7,700 nucleotides of DNA from assembly GCA_905214605.1 (NCBI GenBank), contig CAJMMY010000044.1, forward strand, positions 1-7,700, given 5' to 3'. This document shows positions 1 to 5,696 of this stretch, piece after piece; the first letter of the stretch is position 1; each line of letters begins with the position of its first letter. The position numbers were made by a program, and so were the translations under genes. The notes beneath the pieces are model-generated. The model was not told the DNA's origin. It ran no database searches and was given only the letters and a program-made list of their open reading frames with translations. This stretch comes from an uncultured bacterium. GTDB lineage: Bacteria > Bacillota_A > Clostridia > Oscillospirales > Oscillospiraceae.

Positions 1-328
<328 letters not shown>

Positions 329-354
329 CTATATAAAGCTCAGTTGCGGTAAAA

Positions 355-642
355 TTACTCTTCTGCGATTGCCAGAATATCGGCCTGCTTGACAATCAGA
401 TATTCCTCGCCGTCCACCTTCACGTTGGTGCCGGAGTACTTGCCGGTGATGACCTTCTGGCCCCGCTTGACTTCCATCTTGATTTCCTTGCCGTCTACCA
501 CACCGCCGGGGCCGACTTCAATGACTTCGAAGATTTCGGGCTTTTCCTGTGCGGCAGAGGAGAGAATCAGACCGCTCTTGGTCTTCTCTTCTGCTTTGAC
601 CTGTTTCAGAACGACCCGGTCTGCCAAAGGTTTCAATTTCAT
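355..642 (-). CDS. groES: Co-chaperonin GroES
   Basis: A 95-residue Cpn10, the heptameric lid that caps the GroEL chamber; the family is normally about 94-100 residues, so it is full length. It opens MKLKPLADRVVLKQ, the typical GroES N-terminus. The mobile loop that contacts GroEL is the stretch around residues 17-36 (EEKTKSGLILSSAAQEKPE), and the sequence VGPGG at about 43-47 is conserved in the family. The C-terminus YLIVKQADILAIAEE is also typical. The start ATG has a good Shine-Dalgarno (AGGAGGC, complement of 650-656) at normal spacing. It is the first gene of the operon, with groL following after 41 bases. A sigma-A type promoter and a CIRCE operator lie directly upstream, indicating HrcA-repressed, heat-inducible expression. 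Confidence 0.98.
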   Translation of the reverse strand: MKLKPLADRVVLKQVKAEEKTKSGLILSSAAQEKPEIFEVIEVGPGGVVDGKEIKMEVKRGQKVITGKYSGTNVKVDGEEYLIVKQADILAIAEE

Positions 643-683
643 GATATATGCCTCCTAAAATTATATACAAAAAACAACCGGAT

Positions 684-710
684 TTGGCACTCTTAACTTC
701 CGAGTGCTAA
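684..710 (-). promoter_or_regulatory. CIRCE operator (HrcA binding site) for groES-groL
   Basis: Read in the direction of groES, the sequence is TTAGCACTC, nine bases, then GAGTGCCAA. The family consensus is TTAGCACTC-N9-GAGTGCTAA, so the left arm is perfect and the right arm differs at one base (C for T). It sits between the promoter and the start codon, beginning about four bases after the expected transcription start. That is the normal position for repression by HrcA, and it also leaves the inverted repeat in the 5' end of the mRNA. HrcA itself is not in the window. Confidence 0.96.
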
Positions 711-721
711 TCACAGTTGCT

Positions 722-750
722 ATAATAGCGCAATGGAGTTGAATAATCAA
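722..750 (-). promoter_or_regulatory. Sigma-A type promoter of groES-groL
   Basis: On the minus strand a -35 box TTGATT (complement of 745-750) is followed by a 17-base spacer and a -10 box TATTAT (complement of 722-727). These match TTGACA and TATAAT at 4 and 5 of 6 positions with ideal spacing. Transcription would start near 714-716, just before the CIRCE operator. An AT-rich palindrome AATTTTAAAATT at 756-767 lies five bases upstream of the -35 box, where an UP element that contacts the RNA polymerase alpha subunit would be expected. Confidence 0.85.
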
Positions 751-810
751 GAGGAAATTTTAAAATTCACAACTTTTTCATAAAGATTGCATTTCTAAGG
801 TCAGAAGAGT

Positions 811-838
811 AAAAAAAGGAACCGGAAACCCGGTTCCT
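811..838 (-). terminator. Intrinsic terminator of the carboxypeptidase-methyltransferase-lipid kinase operon
   Basis: A perfect 9-bp stem (AGGAACCGG at 817-825 with CCGGTTCCT at 830-838) closes on a 4-base loop. Read leftward it is followed directly by a run of T residues (complement of the A tract 811-817). It starts nine bases after the stop codon of the lipid kinase gene. It should end transcription arriving from the right and keep it out of the heat-shock promoter about 60 bases further on. Confidence 0.93.
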
Positions 839-847
839 AAGAACAAT

Positions 848-1795
848 TCAGCCGATTTCGACCGTAGAACGGCTGGATTCAGTTTGAAAGTATTTCATGC
901 CCTTGGGGTGCAGGAACCGCAATCCGCCGGGCAAAAGCTGCATTTCGGCATGGGTGGTGGTCATCGACTCACCGTCCAGATTGACGAGAAACTCCTGCCG
1001 GGCATCAATGACCAGACGGTCTGTCTGCAGGTGGGTGATGTATTTGGAAAACCGGGCATATTCCCCTCTGCCGTACTGCAAAAACAGTCTTGGGAACTGC
1101 AGACGGCTCAAGCCGCGAATCAGCAGCACGTCCAGAATTCCGTCATTGGCTCTTGCCTCCGGAACGGGATTAAAGCTGCCGCCGTACCACGTGCCGTTGC
1201 ATACGCACAGACAGTTTACCGGACCGGAAAAGGTCTGACCGTTTACGGTGATGGTCAGGTCATCGGTAATCTGCCGGCAGAAATTCACCACGGCGGAGAG
1301 CATATAAGCGCCTTTGCCCCGACCGATGATGGGTACGTTGTCGAACTCATGCACGCCGGTGCCCACCCGGCCGTCCACACCGATGCAGGCAATGTTCAGG
1401 CTGTATCGGTCGTTGATCCGAATGATGTCCAGGGGAGAAATTTCTCCGTCAATTAGGGCATTCATATTCAAAAACCGGTCTTTTTCGTCGCCGAAGAGCT
1501 TGACAAAGTCATTGCCGGTGCCGCAGGGGAAACAGGTCATGCAGACATTTTCCAAACCGGCGCAGGCGCTGGCGCACTCGTTGATGGTGCCGTCTCCGCC
1601 GCAGGCATACACCCGCAGGTCGGACTCCGTGGCGGCGTCCTTCTGAATTTTCCGGCAGGCGTCCATGGGCGCTTGGGTGACGTACACCTCGTAGGGCTCG
1701 CTGCGGTAGGCAAAGGCCTGCTGAATCAAGGAGGTCACAAAGGTGACCCGGTTTCCCTGCCGGGCAGCGGGATTGACAATGAACAGGTGCTTCAA
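848..1795 (-). CDS. Diacylglycerol kinase family lipid kinase (YegS/DgkB type)
   Basis: A soluble, probably membrane-peripheral lipid kinase of 315 residues that would transfer phosphate from ATP to a lipid such as diacylglycerol; the family is usually about 290-320 residues. The sequence opens KHLFIVNPAA, the standard start of the DAGK catalytic domain. The nucleotide-binding motif GGDGTINE is at 66-73 and PCGTGNDF at 90-97. The C-terminal lobe carries ANDGILDV at 216-223 and LDGE at 273-276, the region of the catalytic base in related enzymes. The open frame extends 57 codons further upstream, but that stretch overlaps the preceding gene and looks non-coding. I choose the TTG at the complement of 1793-1795, which directly precedes KHLFIVNPAA, lies 13 bases after the previous stop and has an AGGGGAG Shine-Dalgarno at the complement of 1800-1806. 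It is the last gene of a three-gene operon, followed by a terminator. The exact substrate (diacylglycerol, undecaprenol-like or another lipid) cannot be read from the sequence. The YtlR/BmrU/DgkB subgroups are not separated here. Confidence 0.92.
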   Translation of the reverse strand: MKHLFIVNPAARQGNRVTFVTSLIQQAFAYRSEPYEVYVTQAPMDACRKIQKDAATESDLRVYACGGDGTINECASACAGLENVCMTCFPCGTGNDFVKLFGDEKDRFLNMNALIDGEISPLDIIRINDRYSLNIACIGVDGRVGTGVHEFDNVPIIGRGKGAYMLSAVVNFCRQITDDLTITVNGQTFSGPVNCLCVCNGTWYGGSFNPVPEARANDGILDVLLIRGLSRLQFPRLFLQYGRGEYARFSKYITHLQTDRLVIDARQEFLVNLDGESMTTTHAEMQLLPGGLRFLHPKGMKYFQTESSRSTVEIG

Positions 1796-1808
1796 GGAGC
1801 TCCCCTTC

Positions 1809-2918
1809 TTAACGGTACATGAACAGGTCACACTTGATGGTGCCGTTGTAAAGTTTCCGTTTTTTGTTTGCGGTCTGGCCAAAGCTGCGCTCGAACTCCG
1901 TGTGAGAGCTGAGCAGGTATAGCTGCCAGCCGCTGGTCTGACGGAATGCCTGACCGAAATGCACATACAGCTGCTCGGCCTCCCGTTTTTCCATCAGCCG
2001 CTCGCCGTAGGGCGGGTTGGTGACGATCACGCCCCGTTCGGTGTTCCGGTCGAACTGGGTGGCGTCTGCCACGGCGAACTGAATGCAATCGTCCACACCG
2101 GCCCGCTTGGCATTGGCTTTTGCCATTTCCACGGCTTTGGGGTCGATGTCCGAGGCGAAGATATGGTACTCACCGGAGAATTCCCGGGCCCGGGCCTCGT
2201 CAATGGCCTGCTGCCAGATGCCCTTGTCCAGCCAGTCCCATTTCTCTGCGGAGAAATGACGGTTGATGCCGGGGGCGCGGTTTTTTGCGGCCAATGCAGC
2301 TTCGATGGCGATGGTGCCGCTGCCGCAGAAGGGGTCGCAGAAGTCGCCCCGGCCCCGATAACCGGCAATGTCCACCATGGCAGCGGCCAGCGTTTCCCGC
2401 AGGGGTGCGGCCACGTGGGCGGGACGGTAGCCACGTTTGAACAGACCGGTGCCGGTGGTATCCAGATACAGCACTGCCTGGTCCTTCATAATGGCGAACT
2501 GAATCTGATACAGCGGGCCGTCTTCCGGCAGCCAGGGCTGATGATATTTTGCGGCCAAACGGTCGGCCACGGCTTTTTTAATGATTTTCTGGCAGTCCGG
2601 CACGGAGTGCAGGGCACTGTCCAGACTGTATCCCTTGACCGGGAATGCACCGTTTTTGGGGATATAACGCTCCCAAGGCAGGGCCTTGGTGCCCTCAAAC
2701 AGCTCGTCAAAGGAGCGGGCGGAAAACCGGCCTATCACCAGCAAAACGCGCTCACCGAACCGGCTGCGGACGTTTGCCCGGGCCAGACCGGCCTCATCGG
2801 TGGTAAAGTAAACCCGGCCGTTTTCCGGACGGACGTTTTCCATCTGCATGTGACGCAGCTCGTTGCCTACCAGCCCTTCCAGACCGAACAGGCAGGGAAT
2901 GCACAATTCAAGTTTCAA
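1809..2918 (-). CDS. rlmL: THUMP-domain class I SAM-dependent RNA methyltransferase (RlmL N-half / YpsC type)
   Basis: A 369-residue enzyme corresponding to the G2445-methylating half of E. coli RlmL, which puts an N2-methyl group on a guanine of 23S rRNA. Firmicutes commonly carry this shorter YpsC-type form without the RlmK half. A ferredoxin-like/THUMP RNA-binding region fills about residues 1-160. It is followed by the conserved linker FKRGYRPAHVAAPLRETLAA (160-179). The SAM-binding motif I is DPFCGSGTIAIEAA (195-208), the acidic SAM contact is in FASDIDPKA (254-262), and the catalytic NPPYGERL is at 301-308. The NPPY form fits methylation of an exocyclic amino group. The initiation codon is TTG (complement of 2916-2918); its Shine-Dalgarno, AAGGAG, overlaps the stop codon of the upstream carboxypeptidase gene, with an 11-base gap between genes. 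The family is clear; the exact modified nucleotide in this organism is inferred. Confidence 0.93.
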   Translation of the reverse strand: MKLELCIPCLFGLEGLVGNELRHMQMENVRPENGRVYFTTDEAGLARANVRSRFGERVLLVIGRFSARSFDELFEGTKALPWERYIPKNGAFPVKGYSLDSALHSVPDCQKIIKKAVADRLAAKYHQPWLPEDGPLYQIQFAIMKDQAVLYLDTTGTGLFKRGYRPAHVAAPLRETLAAAMVDIAGYRGRGDFCDPFCGSGTIAIEAALAAKNRAPGINRHFSAEKWDWLDKGIWQQAIDEARAREFSGEYHIFASDIDPKAVEMAKANAKRAGVDDCIQFAVADATQFDRNTERGVIVTNPPYGERLMEKREAEQLYVHFGQAFRQTSGWQLYLLSSHTEFERSFGQTANKKRKLYNGTIKCDLFMYR

Positions 2919-2929
2919 TCTCTTTCTCC

Positions 2930-4444
2930 TTACTTATCGTCTTTGAAGAACTCTTCAAAATAATCTCGTGTAACATCGCTTTTGGGTTTGGAATCCGTTT
3001 GTGCCTCACCCTGCCGGGGAACCCGATGGGGTTTCTGCCGGGCATTGGAGAACATTCTCTCCCGGTCGGCCTGCTCCTGCATCTGCTGCCGCTGCAAACG
3101 CGCCTGCTGCAGCTCCTTCTGCCGTTTCCGGTAGAGAATCCGGTACCGGATAACCAGTACGGCATAGCCGATGATCACGGCAAAGACCAGGAACAGCGCC
3201 ACCAGCACCCAAGGATTGTGGAGGGTTTTGGAAACGGTTGCGCCCATGGCCTGCAAGTGGCTCAAATCCACGGAGCGGTTGGCCTCCAGATAGGTGGTGC
3301 CGTAATCCACGCCGTCAATGGACACCGTCAGCTCGCCCAGAATTTCGCCGGCTTGAATGGGAGCGGTGCAGGCATGGTCCTCCCCGTATATGGTGATGGT
3401 TTTCTTGACATTGCTCAGGTCCGCGTCATTGGGCAGTACAGCGGTGATGGTCTTCTGCGCCCGAAGCGGTACGGAATCGGCGTCGCTGCCCAAGGCTACC
3501 GGGACCTCCGTGATCAGCTCGTCCTCGGCTACAAGCTCCTGACAGCTGTAATTGCTGAATGCCCAATTATACAGGGCAACGGTATCGGAAAAGTTGGAGT
3601 AATCCGGGGTGCCGTCCGCCTTTTCGGTCTGTACGCCGCCCATGGCCACGCAAATCAAATCCACGCCGTCCTTTTCCGCAGCGGAAACCAGACAGAATCC
3701 GGCTGCATTGGTGTGGCCGGTTTTGATGCCCTTGGCATAATCATAGGAATAGCCCCGGTACATTTCGGAGTTGGGGTTAATCAAGCCGTTGGTATTCTGC
3801 AGCGTCCGGGCGGGAGACATATTGGTTGCAGCCACGGTATATTCCGCGGTGCCGCAGATGGTCCTGAACAGCTCGTAGCTCATGGCCTGCTTGGCAATGC
3901 GGTACATATCGTGGGGGGTGGTGTAATGATTGTCGTCGGGCAGACCGTGGGGGTTGGCAAAATGGGTGCCGGTGCAGCCCAGCTCCTGTGCCCGCTGATT
4001 CATGCGGTCCACAAAGGTGGGAATATCGCCGCACAGATGCATGGCCACGATGTTGCAGGCCTCGTTGGCCGATGCTAACAGCGTGCAATACAGCAAATCG
4101 TGGAGAGACATGGTTTCTCCCAGAGAAATGCCGGAGGTGCTGCCGTCGGCAATCATATCGTGGTCAAATCCGGCCTCTGCGGTCACCATATCGTCCAGAC
4201 TCACATCGCCCCGGTCTACGGCCTCCACCACCAGCAGGGCAGTCATGATTTTCGTCAGACTGGCGGGGTACAATCTCGCCTCGCCGCTGCGCTCATAGTA
4301 AACCGCGTCCGTTTTGGCATCGGCTAAATAGATGGCAGTGGATTTTCCGCCGGGGGCGTCTTCCACCGCGTATGCCGAAGGGGCCAATACGCTGATGAGA
4401 ACGGCCAGCAGACAAATCCAGGAAAATACTTTGCTTTTTTTCAT
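2930..4444 (-). CDS. D-alanyl-D-alanine carboxypeptidase (peptidase S11, DacF/PBP5-like) with a cytoplasmic tail
   Basis: A 504-residue low-molecular-weight penicillin-binding protein that trims the terminal D-Ala from peptidoglycan stem peptides outside the membrane. An N-terminal signal peptide (KKSK then a hydrophobic core) probably ends at AYA, residue 26. The catalytic triad motifs of S11 enzymes are all present: SLTK at 62-65 (nucleophile Ser62, Lys65), SAN at 125-127 and KTG at 241-243. A PBP5-type beta-rich C-terminal domain covers roughly 305-400. Unlike the usual short amphipathic anchor, it ends with a strong transmembrane helix (about 411-433) followed by basic RYRILYRKRQK and about 65 cytoplasmic residues: a Gln/Arg-rich likely coiled coil (440-465), a basic, proline-containing linker and an acidic-aromatic end, DYFEEFFKDDK. 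The start ATG has an AGGGAG Shine-Dalgarno. It is the first gene of the leftward operon and is divergent from the ComEA-like/two-component operon. dacF is a possible name, but I do not assign it. Confidence 0.95.
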   Translation of the reverse strand: MKKSKVFSWICLLAVLISVLAPSAYAVEDAPGGKSTAIYLADAKTDAVYYERSGEARLYPASLTKIMTALLVVEAVDRGDVSLDDMVTAEAGFDHDMIADGSTSGISLGETMSLHDLLYCTLLASANEACNIVAMHLCGDIPTFVDRMNQRAQELGCTGTHFANPHGLPDDNHYTTPHDMYRIAKQAMSYELFRTICGTAEYTVAATNMSPARTLQNTNGLINPNSEMYRGYSYDYAKGIKTGHTNAAGFCLVSAAEKDGVDLICVAMGGVQTEKADGTPDYSNFSDTVALYNWAFSNYSCQELVAEDELITEVPVALGSDADSVPLRAQKTITAVLPNDADLSNVKKTITIYGEDHACTAPIQAGEILGELTVSIDGVDYGTTYLEANRSVDLSHLQAMGATVSKTLHNPWVLVALFLVFAVIIGYAVLVIRYRILYRKRQKELQQARLQRQQMQEQADRERMFSNARQKPHRVPRQGEAQTDSKPKSDVTRDYFEEFFKDDK

Positions 4445-4471
4445 ATCCGGCTCCCTTACCGTTGTTTTTTC

Positions 4472-4501
4472 TTGTCCAAAGTTTTAAAACTATGGTATGA
4501 T
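4472..4501 (+). promoter_or_regulatory. Probable sigma-A promoter of the rightward operon
   Basis: A -35-like TTGTCC (4472-4477) is separated by 18 bases from a good -10 box TATGAT (4496-4501). The matches to consensus are 4 and 5 of 6. A transcript starting near 4508 would have a leader of about 150 bases before the first gene at 4660. I saw no equally good promoter closer to that gene, nor a convincing leftward promoter for the carboxypeptidase, although that gene must have one in the same region. Confidence 0.6.
4480..4491. promoter_or_regulatory. 12-base palindrome inside the promoter spacer, possible operator
   Basis: AGTTTTAAAACT is a perfect palindrome placed exactly between the -35 and -10 boxes of the predicted rightward promoter. 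A protein bound there would block RNA polymerase. The element is AT-rich and short, so chance is a real alternative, and no regulator is assigned to it. Confidence 0.35.
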
Positions 4502-4512
4502 GTTTTATGGAA

Positions 4513-4531
4513 AAAGCGGTAAATCCGCTTT
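4513..4531 (+). other. Hairpin at the start of the rightward operon leader
   Basis: AAAGCGG (4513-4519) pairs perfectly with CCGCTTT (4525-4531) over a 5-base loop. It would sit about five bases from the 5' end of the transcript, where stem-loops often protect mRNA from decay. Read leftward it is followed by TT after the stem's own T residues, so a weak leftward terminator is another reading. Confidence 0.45.
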
Positions 4532-4537
4532 CATGAA

Positions 4538-4564
4538 TTTGGACAAATGTGTTTGGGCAAATGT
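4538..4564 (+). repeat. Two-copy direct repeat, 14-base period, in the leader
   Basis: TTTGGACAAATGT (4538-4550) and TTTGGGCAAATGT (4552-4564) differ at one base and are separated by a single G. The core of the first copy, TTTGGACAA, occurs once more in inverted form as TTGTCCAAA at 4472-4480, covering the predicted -35 box. This arrangement could be a set of regulator sites. The 14-base period does not match the 11-base spacing usual for PhoB/PhoP boxes. Confidence 0.5.
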
Positions 4565-4566
4565 AA

Positions 4567-4587
4567 ATTCCGACGAGTGGTCGGAAT
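4567..4587 (+). other. Perfect 8-bp stem-loop in the leader
   Basis: ATTCCGAC (4567-4574) pairs with GTCGGAAT (4580-4587) across the loop GAGTG. It lacks a following T run, so it is not an intrinsic terminator. It may be an mRNA structure in the ~150-base leader or, as DNA, a dyad operator. It lies about 70 bases before the first start codon, too far to block the ribosome binding site by itself. Confidence 0.45.
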
Positions 4588-4659
4588 CTCTTCCTATTAT
4601 AAATGTTGTAGGGCCGGAAATCAACAGAAATTGTCTGGAAACGACAGGCGGTGACAAAG

Positions 4660-5010
4660 ATGGAACGGAAAAAACTGAAGATGCGGGAATGGCTGCTTTT
4701 GGGCATAACGCTGTGTTTTATCGTCTGCGCAGCTTTGCAGTACCGTGCCTCGGCGGTACCCGGGCAGATTTCTGCCGAGACATGGGTGCAGACGGAAACA
4801 GGGGCATGGCGCATCAATCTGAACACTGCGGACCGGGAGCGGCTGATGGCGCTGCCCGGCGTGGGAGAAGTGCTGGCGGAGCGCATCATTGCCTATCGTG
4901 AGGCAAACGGACCCTTTGCCCGGCCGGAGGACTTGCTGCATGTTTCCGGCATCGGCGAAAAAAGCTACGGAAAATTGGCGGATTACATCACGGTGGAGGA
5001 TAACGCATGA
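4660..5010 (+). CDS. ComEA-like helix-hairpin-helix protein, membrane anchored
   Basis: A 116-residue protein with a basic N-terminus (MERKKLKMRE), one transmembrane helix (about 11-27), a short linker, and a tandem helix-hairpin-helix domain at 52-112. The domain begins with the ComEA hallmark INLNTAD (52-58); the two hairpins are LPGVGEVLAERI (65-76) and VSGIGEKSYGKL (95-106). Such domains bind the DNA backbone non-specifically. In competent bacteria ComEA sits outside the membrane and passes incoming DNA to the ComEC channel. Here the SLBB-type domain found in Bacillus ComEA is missing and no comEC is adjacent, so a DNA-uptake role is only inferred. I prefer ATG 4660, with AGGCGG eight bases upstream, over an in-frame GTG at 4651 that would add three residues. 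Its stop overlaps the response regulator start as ATGA (5007-5010), so the two are probably co-translated. Confidence 0.9.
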   Translation: MERKKLKMREWLLLGITLCFIVCAALQYRASAVPGQISAETWVQTETGAWRINLNTADRERLMALPGVGEVLAERIIAYREANGPFARPEDLLHVSGIGEKSYGKLADYITVEDNA

Positions 5011-5696
5011 AAATTCTGGTTGTGGACGATGAGAAAACCTTGGTGAAGGGCATCAAATTCAATCTGGAAAACGAGGGGTACGAGGTGGATTCCTGTTATG
5101 ACGGCGCAGCGGCGGTGGAAATGGCTCGGAATACGGAATATGCCCTGCTGATTCTGGACCTGATGATGCCGGGATTGGACGGATTGTCCGCTTGTCAGCA
5201 GATTCGAATGTTTTCCACCGTACCCATTATCATGCTGACGGCAAAAAGTGAGGATTCCGACAAACTGTTGGGCTTTGAATCCGGGGCGGACGATTATCTG
5301 ACGAAACCCTTTAACATTCTGGAGCTGAAAGCCCGGGTGCGGGCGCTGATTCGCCGGTCTACCCTTACCGCGGCGCAGACGGCGCCGGAGAATCGAAACC
5401 GCTTGACGAAAGGGCATATCGTATTGGACACCGCCAAGCGGGAGGCACTGAAGGACAACGTGCCCGTGGATCTGACGGTAAAGGAATACGATTTGATGGA
5501 GCTGTTTATGAAAAAGGCCGGGCAGGTATTCAGCCGGGAGCAGCTGTTGGATTTGGTCTGGGGATACGATTATCAGGGGGATATCCGCACGGTAGACGTG
5601 CATATCCGCCGGCTGCGGGAGAAATTAGAGCAAAATCCCGCGGCACCGGAATATATCCTCACAAAATGGGGTGTGGGTTATTACTTTGTGGACTGA
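5007..5696 (+). CDS. OmpR/PhoB-family two-component response regulator
   Basis: A cytoplasmic DNA-binding transcription regulator of 229 residues, the usual length for the family. The receiver domain (1-118) has all key residues: the acidic pair Asp7-Asp8 in VVDDE, the phosphate acceptor Asp51 in LILDLMMPGLDG, the switch Thr78 in MLTAK, and Lys100 in YLTKPF. A linker around 118-132 leads to the winged helix-turn-helix domain (about 133-229). That domain has LTVKEYDLMELF (156-167), SREQLLDLVWGYDY (176-189), the recognition helix RTVDVHIRRLREKL (194-207) and the wing, which ends GVGYYF. The ATG at 5007 has a strong GGAGGA site at 4995-5000, six bases upstream, and overlaps the preceding stop. 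Its partner kinase follows directly. The closest named relatives by look are PhoP/PhoB-type regulators, but there are no phosphate genes nearby, so I assign no symbol. Confidence 0.96.
   Translation: MKILVVDDEKTLVKGIKFNLENEGYEVDSCYDGAAAVEMARNTEYALLILDLMMPGLDGLSACQQIRMFSTVPIIMLTAKSEDSDKLLGFESGADDYLTKPFNILELKARVRALIRRSTLTAAQTAPENRNRLTKGHIVLDTAKREALKDNVPVDLTVKEYDLMELFMKKAGQVFSREQLLDLVWGYDYQGDIRTVDVHIRRLREKLEQNPAAPEYILTKWGVGYYFVD

Noticed and set aside
1796..1966. 57-residue N-terminal extension of the lipid kinase frame starting at an ATG (complement of 1964-1966)
   Set aside because: It lies over the end of the methyltransferase gene, has no ribosome site and is Ser/Thr/Cys-rich out-of-frame-looking sequence. 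The family's conserved start KHLFIVNPAA directly follows a TTG with a good Shine-Dalgarno.
1959..2963. 334-codon open frame on the plus strand
   Set aside because: It is antisense to the methyltransferase gene, whose motifs are unmistakable. Long antisense frames arise in GC-rich genes because codons that would give stops on the other strand are rare; the translation shows no recognisable domain.
2999..4078. 359-codon open frame on the plus strand
   Set aside because: Antisense shadow of the D-Ala-D-Ala carboxypeptidase gene; the Gly/His/Val-rich translation lacks domains and there is no ribosome site.
4507..4536. Nine-codon possible leader peptide (MEKAVNPLS)
   Set aside because: It would begin at or before the predicted transcription start, has no ribosome site, and contains no codon run suggestive of attenuation.
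4567..4587. Hairpin considered as an intrinsic terminator or attenuator
   Set aside because: The 8-bp stem is perfect but no run of T residues follows on either strand, so it is listed only as a stem-loop.
4293..4889. 198-codon minus-strand frame spanning the divergent region into the carboxypeptidase gene
   Set aside because: It would overlap both the ComEA-like gene and the true carboxypeptidase start in other frames and has no domain or ribosome site supporting it.
4497..4901. 134-codon plus-strand frame in the leader, overlapping the ComEA-like gene
   Set aside because: It starts inside the predicted -10 box with no ribosome site, and its second half is an Ala/Gly/Arg-rich out-of-frame reading of the ComEA-like gene.
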